Assembly: GCA_010645155.1 (NCBI GenBank)
Contig: JAAGOF010000088.1
Span: 423,564-487,563 of the forward strand
DNA: 64,000 nucleotides
Direction: 5' to 3'
DNA from: Tigriopus japonicus
Taxonomy: Eukaryota; Arthropoda; Copepoda; Harpacticoida; Harpacticidae
Shown here in pieces: positions 1 to 10,300 of the stretch. Positions within the stretch are counted from its first letter, which is position 1. The number at the start of each line of letters is the position of its first letter. Below the pieces are notes generated by a model. The model worked only from the letters and a program-made list of their open reading frames with translations. It was not told the DNA's origin and ran no database searches. The position numbers and the translations under genes are program-made.

Positions 1-313
1 GGAGTACTACGATAAACCGACTCACCTTTTGAAACCGTTAATCAATGGGAGCCTCGTTTCGGTCCAGAGTCCTCAAACGAAGCGATGGGAGAAAACGGCC
101 AAGGTTCTCAAATCCTTCAACCGACGATGCTTGTTGGAGTTCGAGACCGGACACAAGTCTTGGCGAAATCGGCGATTCATTCGCGAGATTCGTCCGTCAA
201 CCATTTCTCGAAATCCAGAGGGCGTTGTGGACAGACGCGATGAATCCGAAAGTGTCGTCAAAAGAAGAAGTGATCGGCGACGCAAAGAACCGGATCGTTT
301 ACATTATTATTGA
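1..313 (+). pseudogene. 3' end of Ty3/gypsy-like retrotransposon pol ORF (integrase C-terminus), cut by the window edge
   Basis: Frame 2 is open from the first base to a TGA at 311-313. It reads as the C-terminal tail of a gypsy-class integrase: a YYDK start, a hydrophobic block with VSVQSPQTKRW, then KTAKVLKSF and the typical RNRRFIREI. In such elements this stretch follows the integrase core and ends pol. The TTG at 29 is not a start; the ORF simply enters from the left. A purine-rich tract and a probable LTR follow, as expected for the 3' end of an LTR element. Whether the whole element is intact cannot be seen. Confidence 0.72.
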
Positions 314-367
314 GATTTTCAACCATTTGTCATGATCATTTAATGTTGAAATTCTAAAATGGGGAGT

Positions 368-520
368 TGGAGTGATTGGTAATACCAGGTTTCTCGACTT
401 ATGTCAATAGTTCCGATCCATAGTTGTACTACTCTTCTCTCTCCTTCATTCCTACTCCATCTTGATTTCTACCTTCGTACCCTTCACATCTTATATCTAT
501 ATCTCCCGAATAAATCTTTG
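368..520 (+). repeat. Probable 3' LTR start (polypurine tract, then LTR with poly(A) signal)
   Basis: About 50 bp after the pol stop comes the purine-rich aaaatggggag (355-368), then TTGGAGTGATTGGTAATACC, which looks like an LTR start next to a polypurine tract. AATAAA at 509-514 would be the LTR poly(A) signal. The 5' LTR lies outside the window, so the right LTR edge cannot be fixed; it may run into the palindromic repeat at 530-705. Confidence 0.4.
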
Positions 521-529
521 TATGTTAAG

Positions 530-705
530 CCACGGTACAAATCATTCCGAAAATCAAGTCGAATTAGCATTCGTCGAGTATATACTATCCCTATCTGCTG
601 CGTTTCAAACACAGTAGTTGTCACAAGTATAAACTCGAGGCCAGTTTATCTGATTTGATTTTGGTGTGCTCTCGCTTTTGAATTAGGTGCGACAACATGC
701 GGCCT
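530..705. repeat. Foldback MITE, family E, copy 1
   Basis: Contains aaatcaagtcgaattagcat near 548 and its approximate reverse complement with ctctcgcttttgaattaggt near 670. The inner sequence gagtatatac...gtttcaaacaca matches the clearer palindrome at 59907-60120. A shared flank, gtacgcgcggccactctgg (about 810), also occurs near 59753. It carries no coding sequence. Confidence 0.5.
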
Positions 706-869
706 GTCGTTGTACGACCGTGTTGTTTGAGGTTGCGAGTCCAGTTTTCGTTTGGCTCCGCAAAACATCACACCACCCTGAGTTTGACATCTCAATAAGA
801 ACGCATTAGTACGCGCGGCCACTCTGGCTTCCTGGATTGAAAAAATGTTTAGATAGTTATCTATAAATA

Positions 870-1025
870 TGTTTTAAGTGACCTTTTAACGTATTTTTGC
901 CCGTGACCTAATTAACTGAATTCACATTCAAATGCAGTATTGCATTAACAGCTCGACAATGGTCTCAATAGTTTATGGAATTTAAAAATGACTTCTTGAG
1001 CTCAAATACACACCGTGCCTACATA
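870..1025. repeat. Fragment of palindromic repeat family D
   Basis: gcccgtgacctaattaactga (900-920) followed by aaaatgacttcttgagctcaa (984-1005) repeats, in the same order, the right half of the 549-bp palindrome at 58262-58810. Only half of the element is present here. Confidence 0.45.
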
Positions 1026-1334
1026 TCAACTATCAAAGAGCTCTGGGTCCACAAGCACAGTACTATGAATGCTCTCGGCCCCAATATTTTAGCTTTTCCT
1101 CATTACTCTTGGGCTACCAACCACCACCCTTGGGCCCATAAGAAGGTGCGGGTCCATTGTTTGCCAACCCTTGCTCTAAAACAAAGCAATGATTCACAAA
1201 GTGTACCATTTGGACACTTAAGAATTTGGCTCTAATTTTAGTGAGAGTACGCCCCTAAAGTGAAGGCAGTTAGTGTTATATGAGTGGTAAGTGTTCCAAA
1301 TTATTTTCAAAAATCATGTTTTGATGATGCTTGC

Positions 1335-4300
1335 TAATTTGGTATTTCTTTCCTTTGATGTCAAAATTCCTTGTTCCAGCCCCTCGGAAGGCAAAGTTTG
1401 CTTCGTTGCAATTTCCGGGTGACGTATCAACAATCACTATTAGTAGAACAGAGAAAACTCTAAATTTATGTGTTTTTTTGCATTTTTTCTCTATGTGCTC
1501 TTTTACTATGTTGTCCACTATTAAATCCGCAAATGACAGGTGGAGCAAAATTTCTAGGCGCAGAGATTGAAAACGTGTCAGTTGTGCAATCACCGATAGC
1601 ACCTCCTAAAAATCAAAAGAGGAAAAGTTAGGTATGACCCAATAAATGTGTTGCCTTTTGTTCCGTCATGTTGATGGTTTTGCATACTAAAATACCACGC
1701 TTTATCAATATCATTTTTATGAAGTTAGTGTTACGTCTTAAACTTAAAAATATTAGGAACTTAAGAATACTTACACTTTAGAATCATTTTAACTTTAACT
1801 CTATTATTGTGTTTGTGTTTATTGTGTGTTTACCACTCTGTAACACCCTGCGGCATATTATTAGAGTATTGATAAGTTCGTCTATAGAATGGTTAAAAGG
1901 ATGAAATAAGAATATAATATGATAGTATAACGGGAATGGAATTTGAAACAGATGGATCAACACAACAGGCAACGAGGACCGAGAAAGGGAAAGTGCAAGA
2001 TAACACAATACAATGGATGAAAGAGAGTGGCCAATATATTTTTTAGTTGTTCAAGGACATTAATGCCCGCTTGAAGTGATTGAGTGTTGGTGAATTCCGT
2101 ACGCCTGCAGGAATCACGTTCCAGAGATTAGCTCCACGTATGCAGAAACTTGCTTTTCTGGCTTCTGTCTTAAATGGTGCAATATAAAGTTCCTTATTTA
2201 AGGACCCTCTTGTACTGTTTTTCATCACTAAACTTTTCAGTATAAATTCACTTTCACAAGCATCAACTAACCCATGTATAATCTATCAAAACACTTTAAT
2301 TTTTGTAACTTAATAATAGCTCAAAGAGTGAATCATGTTTCTACAAAATTGTAATTCTAAAGGAAACGATTTTTTGAGAAGATGAAAGCAATTATACTTA
2401 AATAATTTTGCAAACTGCTGTTCTGCTATTTCGCATATCCTACAATGCACATTCTGATGAGCAGACATGTCGCAATTGCATGAAAAAATATTTGATTTGA
2501 ACCAATGCCAATTGAAATTCAAATTGCCAAAATGTCATCATCCATTTTTTTTTCAGAAAAGTTACTGTACTTGTATCATTTGTTCATTTCTTTTTTGAAA
2601 TCGAAACTGCAATAAATTTCCTTTTTTGAATATTCTCCTCAACAATCGCAGTAACTTCAAGCACATTCAAGCACGGTGTCTCATCGTTCTTAAAAACTGT
2701 TCCGTTGTAGTGATTACTCTCTTCTTTCCGTTCTTTTTCCTTTTTTCCATTTTCACCGGTTGGTCTTTATCCTTTTAATCCAAATATAATTTACTTAGCG
2801 AACAAAAGTGCACTTGCAACTTAAGAAAAAACAAACAAACAAAATTATCCTCGAGGGTGATTAAACGAACCGTTCACACATATTTTACCGTTAACTAAAT
2901 ACTTACTGAGACTCGCAATGCACCAGTTGTTGATGTTTTGACGGTAACCGATTTTTTTTGCAAAACCACGGTTGAAATATTGGTATTTTAAACAGGAATC
3001 ATGGTGCAAACAACCTGCCTTTAAGACTGCTCTCAATTTTCTCCATTGATACTCCCTTAATATGTAAATCAAGGATTACAGTAGATTGAAAAGACATACC
3101 TATAGTAGTGAGTGCAGTCAAAGCTGGATCGGAAATGGCACTAGCTGTAACTGGACCGTTGATGTTGAACGTCTATAAAGAAGAAAAGGAAACGCATTAG
3201 TTCTCGTCACAATAGTTGTACTCATTCATTTAAAAAATTACATCTAAATCAAATCTTAGCCGACAGATGTCATTGTTCGCTGGACAAATCGTGAATTTGC
3301 AAGAGCTGATGGCGGCGGATGTCGAAGTTTGAACGAGATAAGTGCAATTTTCCGAACTCATACCCCCACAGCTCAAGGTGACTAAAAAGATGAGTTTCCA
3401 GATCTCATGAGGTGTTTAAATCATAAACTGGTTGTAACTTACAAGCGCAACAAACTCCAAAGCCACTTGCACAAGCGCCCAACGATGTGCCACCTAAAAA
3501 CAAAATGAAAAACATCTACATTTAGTTACAACTACAGTTCTATATACACAGAAATGTCAGTCTCAAATTGTTCGTGATTCAACAAGCTTGCACTGTGTGT
3601 GCAATAGGATTTGACATTGAGCACAGGTAGCTGGAATTTGTGATTTCAGGGAGTCAGTGGCGGAATTGCTCTTTCAACTGCTATGCTCAAACAAGAGCAA
3701 TACATAAAGAATCAAGCCACCAGGCACCCTTGGTGCTAGACTGCTGAAATGAGCTCAAAACAAATCTCCACTGACCTAACTGGAGTGACATTTCTGTGTA
3801 ATTAGAACTGTAGTTACAACCATTTGTATGCTGGGAGTTTGAATATTGGCATAGTGTTGCCATATAATCCCTTGCTGAGGTTTTTGGATTAGAAATTTTG
3901 CCCCAACCAGAATTTTGGAAAGACAAAAGACATAGCCGCCGAGTCAAAAATTGCAGGTGTGCTGACTCGAAACTCATCACTAGGCCTCGGAAAAAAAAGT
4001 GATGAAAAGTGCCAAAATAATTAATTTTAAGTTGTCCATTTTTCCCTAAAAAAAGTTTGAAAACGTCAAAAAAAGTGAAAAAAAAGTAAAAAAAGTGACG
4101 TGTAAAACACCCTTAACAATTGACTTTTGTGGCAAAGAAAAAAAATCCTCATATCAGGCCTTCATAATTGCCCGAAAGTAAAAAAATAGAAATGAAATTT
4201 GATTTTATTATCTATTCTTGGCCTAAAAATGGCCAAAAAAAGTGAAAATCCGAAAAATGACCAAAAAAATTTTTTTTCTCAAAAAACGCCAAAAAAAGTG

Positions 4301-7300
4301 AAAGCTTAATTTCACTTAAAAAACTTTTTTTTCCGAGGCCTATTAATGACCCTGAGTAAGATGAGTACATTTTAACGAGTAGTTTCCGCTAGTGATGGGG
4401 GGCAAACAAGAGATTGGGCAAGCTGTATTGGCACAATGCTTGGGCTTGCTGAAGCTTGGCATAGCTTGGGTGCTTGTACAAGTACTTTTCCCAGCTAACA
4501 GGTTTGCCAAATTTGCTATGAACGAAGAATAAACTTGCCATCCGAATTTCACTAAACCAGGCTGATTCAGTTAAATAGGGCCCATACCTTTGAAAGGATG
4601 TATTTTTAAGAAAATTACACAATTCAATTCTCTCACATGGGGAAATGCAAAATATTTCGAGAATACTAAAAAAAGATTTGGCATTTTACTTTTTCATGCC
4701 GGCAACTCTGAGTAAACGAGATTGTTCTGGAAGTGTGACTTCTAAATCTCGGTCTTTATTAGCCTCAAAAGTGCATTCATGTGTGGCCTAGAACCGAAAC
4801 AAAAAAAAACCATGGTTTTGCAAATGCTATCCAAATTGAAATATTTTTTTGGATCACTTCCACTATTTATTGCTAAGTTATTAAGGTCAAAAGATCATCG
4901 AAAATGCAACTTGACATTTTTTCTTCTAAGTCACACTGCAAGTATCTTAACTCTTCAAAGAGCAACTGCCGGCAACTGCATCTTCCGATGTTCCTTGAGC
5001 TTGGGAAGTGTATTGGTGTATTGCCCAAGTAATGCTTGTCAACAACTTGTTCTTGGGTGTTTGTGATGACTCATTACTTGCCCAAGTCACATCACTAGTT
5101 TCCGCGTCCAAACAGATGCAGGATTGCCAAAAAAAAAATCCTCATATCAGGCCTTCATAATTGCCCGAAAGTAAAAAAATAGCAATGAAATTTTATTTTA
5201 TTATCCATTCTTGGCCTAAAAATGGCCAAAAAAAGTGAAAATCCGAAAAATGACCAAAACAATTTTTTTCTCAAAAAAAAACGCCAAAAAAAGTGAAAAC
5301 TTAATTTCACTTAAAAAACTTTTTTTTCCGAGGCCTACTCATCACCGAAGTAAAAGTGACTTCCTTAGTTAGAACTGAGACACAAGAAGATAACAGTCAT
5401 ACAAAGCCGTACAGTCAGAAAGTGCACCATTTTGTGTTTTTTATGTGGCAACAGCTTGCACTTTCTATGATACGCATGTATTTGTTGAAAGAAAAGGTGA
5501 TTCATCTGTTTTTGACCTAGATTGTTTCTAATCACTAGATACCGTTCGACCTGCCTAGTCAGCCTGATAAGAGGCAAGGCTACTTTCATTTCGCCCCTAA
5601 GAAAGTGTCACTCTCACTGGCGTTGAGGGGACAATCAGAGTAGCCAAACTTGCATTGGGAAGGTCTTAAATTTTGTCGTTTTGAGTGGACTTCTAAAAGG
5701 TTCATTTCTTGATAGTGCTCTAAGATAACCAAAAGAACTCCAATGGTGATTGGCATATACTTACAGGTTCATATCATTTAAAATGTTTTCAATAACGTTC
5801 TTTCATATTCATATCAAATCCAAGTCATCCTCACTCTGTTAAACATTCCCTTAGGTCAAGAAAGTGACCATTGGAAAGAAAAAGTGACCTAAATTTCAAA
5901 ACCTTCTTAATGAACAGAGAGTTATGTCCTAAGTATGAATTTCACAAACTGAAATTTTAAATGCAACCCTGCATTAGTAGGCTTTTGAGCAGGATCGATT
6001 ATTGTTAAGGTCTACTTTTCCCTGGTCACACATTTCAAATGTTCCTTCACTTTTGCCCACTCAACAGTTGACAACCAGTGACACATTTTATGGGTAAACT
6101 CCCTCTACTATTTAATAGATCTCAATGGTTTTGAACAAACTCAAGTGCCTCAAATGTTGGTCGGTAAGGGACCTGTAATGATTTTGATTGAATAAATCAG
6201 TAAAATACCCTTAAGATTGTAAGATTTGATTTGAAAATTGAAGAGGAATGTTAGATATTATCCATGCCAAGATTCAGCTGAAAATATGTGTATCATGGAA
6301 AGTGCGAGCTGTTGTCACATAAAAAGCATTGGATGTCGCACTTTATGGCTGTACTCTTGGTGAAATAAACCCATTATTACAATCAAAATCAGAATTAGCA
6401 TCAATGTCATCTCACCAATGCATGTATGAAAACATATGACTCCCACCATTTCACGGAGGGGCAAGATGCAGCACAAGATCCACATATATGTCTAGATACG
6501 ACATAGGTAGCTCGACAAGTGTTCCATTTTGAGGGACACTCCAATGATTGCTGTTTCAGAACATTGAGTCACACCTAATGATCGAGTATGTCCAACAAGA
6601 ATCTTATGTTACACCTCAGTCGTTTTTGGACATACTGAGGCCAAATCTCTCCAGAAATCCAACGATTTTTCTCGCATACTTTTCTCATCTACAACAGCTA
6701 GTTATCCTTCAAAGCGCCGAAGGATGTCGTATCTTGAGGTATCTGTGACAAAACGCAACGACAAACAGAAAGATACTTCACACAAATCCCAGCCTATAGA
6801 AGCTTCTTTACCCCACACTATTAAATTAATGCCTCAATGATCATGAACAGAGGGAAAAGTCTCACGTCTATATCTAAAGTTAGAGAATGAAGCTCCTCAA
6901 ACAATAAAATCCGAAACTCCGAAAATAATCAATTAAGACTTCTCTTTCATTTTCTCACTCTTCGACTTCTTGGTCTTGCTATTTTTAGTTGTTTCATTTT
7001 CCAGAAAAAAACTTCCATTTTTTCTTATAAACCTTTCAAGTTTCCTTCCCCACCCAATTATTTTTGTGTTTGTTTGCTTTACGCCTTTTTCAGTTTCGTT
7101 ATAAGTAAGGCTCGGACTAAGTTGCTATATGCAATATGCACAGAAAAATGCAACTTTTGGCCATTTTCATCAAATTTAGCAGGTTCGATTTTTTTTCGCA
7201 AAAAAAAGCAACAATCTTTGGCATTTCTTTCCTCGAAAAGATTACTCACAGTTCGTGGGATTTTGTTTGCAATACATATTTTACACTATATTTTTCAGGA

Positions 7301-10300
7301 CCTTTTTCAAAAAATTAAAAATAAAATATTCTAGAAAAAATTGTACAAAGGAAAACTGCATTCTTTAGATGAGGTATATATTTGGTCATTTTGACTTTTT
7401 GATTTCAAAAAGCGATATTTTTAGGCCAGAAAATAGCAACTTTTAACAACTTTCGTCGAATTGAAACATTGCAGCTTTAAGGCTAAAAAATATCAGTTTT
7501 ATCTGAGGCTTAGTTAAAAGTCTCAGTTACGTCTACCAAAAATAAAAGCAGTTATTTGTATTATGATTGAACGAAAGGGCTTCTAACCGAAACCGAAAGT
7601 TAATGCAATAGACTAGAGGTAGACTGGGCCTATAACTCGTCAGCAAGTGCGCTTTTTAGATGCTTGATAAAGAATTGAAATCAAGATTTATCTCTTATGA
7701 GCAGATGTTATTTTACATGATTTGTTATATGACAATCATGTTCGAACTTATGATTTAATTAGACAAGGTATGTTGGGCGACCCCTGTATACATAGAAAAT
7801 AAGCCTCAAAAGCGATCAACAAGACAAAAATCAAGTACATTGTAAAGCCAAGACGTTTCACATCAAAAGTTACCACTTTTTTGCCTCAAGTTTTATCAAA
7901 TATTGGTATGGGTGGTTGAACAACGTCTTAACTTTCCAGCAAAATGGATTTTAACGTGTTTCTTGCTCTTGACATCGATGTTCAAAAACGTGCAGGGGTC
8001 GCCCAACATACCTTGTCCAAATAAATCATCACTTTGAATTGAATTATCTGACAACAAATCATGTAAAATATCATCTCCTCAAAAGAGATATATATCTTGA
8101 TTTTGATTGTTCATCAAGCATCTAAAAATCGTACTTGCTAACGAGTTACAGGCCCAGTCTACCTCTAGTCTGGATACCCCACGTATTCAACCTTTACATT
8201 TCCAATGTATTTAGGACACTGAGTGAATACCCCGAGTTTGAGAACGTCGAATTCAAGATCTAAGTGAAGACGGCCCGCTCTCGAGCTCGTCTTTCGGGTG
8301 ACCAGTTCTCGGGCTAAAGCCCTCGAACTGGTCACCCTTCAGACGAGCTCTTGAGCGGGCCGTCTTCACTTAGATCTTGAATTCGACGTTCTCAAACTCG
8401 GGGTATTGACAATATCGTTCGTTTGGCTCACTCATGTAGACTTAAAGGACTATCAATAAATGGGTTGGTCCCCTTAAAATGCACTGTAATCGTCACACTG
8501 GTACATGTTATTTGTTACTGGTTAGCTGATTGTCAGTCTTGAAGCAACGTCTGTGTGAGCGGGGGATGGACTGTTCAGGTTTTCGTGTGAGATTAATAGT
8601 TTTTGAAAGCACAAGCAACTGTATCAGGTAAGTGACTATTTGGTTTAAATCAAGGGCAGTCTAGCCGGCTCTTGAACAAAGCGGCATTTGGGAAGGGAGC
8701 TGGCACGAAAGAACTCGAAAGATTTTGATTGTTTTGCAATGGATTAAAAACACGGGGGCACATGGATCATTAGGACATTATCATACTTCAATTTCAAATG
8801 TTGTGAAGCAATTAGATCAGGGTTTCACGACACATGAAAGATGTCTGTACAACTATTAATAAACATTTTTTAAAGTAAATCTTAAATCGAACAATTTTAT
8901 GATAAATGACGAGTGCTTGGTCATATTGATGTGATCGAGAGAAATCAATTTGCGCATATTTCGATTTTTCAATTTAGAGGCAAGAATGATGTTTGCATCG
9001 GATGGATGAATCAGCTTTTCTACACGGATTTGAAACAAACTTACAAATCAAACAAATACAATGTAAGGAGTACGTACCTTGTAATATTAAGTTTTTGAAA
9101 ATAAGACTTTTGATTTTCAACATTCTAAAATGTTCTTTCAAGACCAAAAACAAGTATTTGGCAAGTGTCAGGTCTTTGGAAGTGCACAAAGTCTCCTTTT
9201 TAGATTTTCAATTTAACTCGTACTTCCAAATTTTGGTTAGGAATCTTGCTTAAAAATCCCAATTAGATTTACAGAACAGATTGGTTCAATTTCATAGTTT
9301 GAAAGTTAAGAATGTTTTGAGTCACTATAGATTGTGCAAGAAAAGTGTTGCTGTGGGATGATTTTGTTTAACTCTTGAATACTTCGTAAAAATTGAGACG
9401 GCAACGTATTTTCAAGTTTTGTTCTTGTGGTTGACTCAGCTCATAAACCGGTTTGTGAACGTCGTCATTCTCGTCTTGCTTTCTTCGGAATCAGAATTCG
9501 AGACTGCGCGTCGCCTTTTTCCGACCTTCATTATTGCCCGATACGATTTTCCGACCTTCAAGAGTGCCCGCGGCTGCTCTTTTTTGGCCTTCATTACTGC
9601 CCTGTTGTCTTTTTCTTGGCCTTCAATACCGCCCGTGTTGTGAGAGTCAACTGCTTTTGATCGGCTTTTTTCGCGTTCAATTTCAATTTCAAGCTCGCAC
9701 AACAATGAGCAACGTTGAGCGAAGGCGGAAATCAATTAGCAAGTCACATGAAATACGTCGACTTTTGTTATGTAGTGGGGAGTGAGCCAAACGAACGATA
9801 TTGTCTGATACCATAGAAAAGGTTGTATCCTCAACATGATTTTTGCGTAATGCGGCAGAGGTATGACATATCTTGGAATGATTTATCTAAAAATCTTTGA
9901 GAACTTCTCACTTTTTTGAAGAGGATCAGGTAAGACAAAGTCAATTACAAAACGTAACTATAAAAAATTCCTGCTTACCTCTATTTGTGCATTCCACCTC
10001 TGAAATTAAGCGTATCAATAAATATAGAGCAAGGGCGCACAAGAACTCATAAAATAAAATAGGTAACGTTCATTTCAGTTTCTTACGTGTGTAACACGTT
10101 CCATTACGACTTCCTCCATTCGAGCACGGACCATTCTAAAATTCAAAAAAATAATCTTGAACGTGGAAGCACACGTTTCACATTAGAGAGTTCATCCTAA
10201 AACAAACGTAAAGTCAGAACGTCTTAAATTAGTAACATAAAATACAACTTTTTTTCTGGAATCTAAGTTGACAAAAGGATTTAAGCGAAAAAGTAGGTTT

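Noticed and set aside
2845..3072. Minus ORF just downstream of exon 7 of gene A, first taken as its next exon
   Set aside because: The true next exon is at 1605-1507, which continues the frame with GDCTTDTF and PPVICG; this ORF has no family residues.
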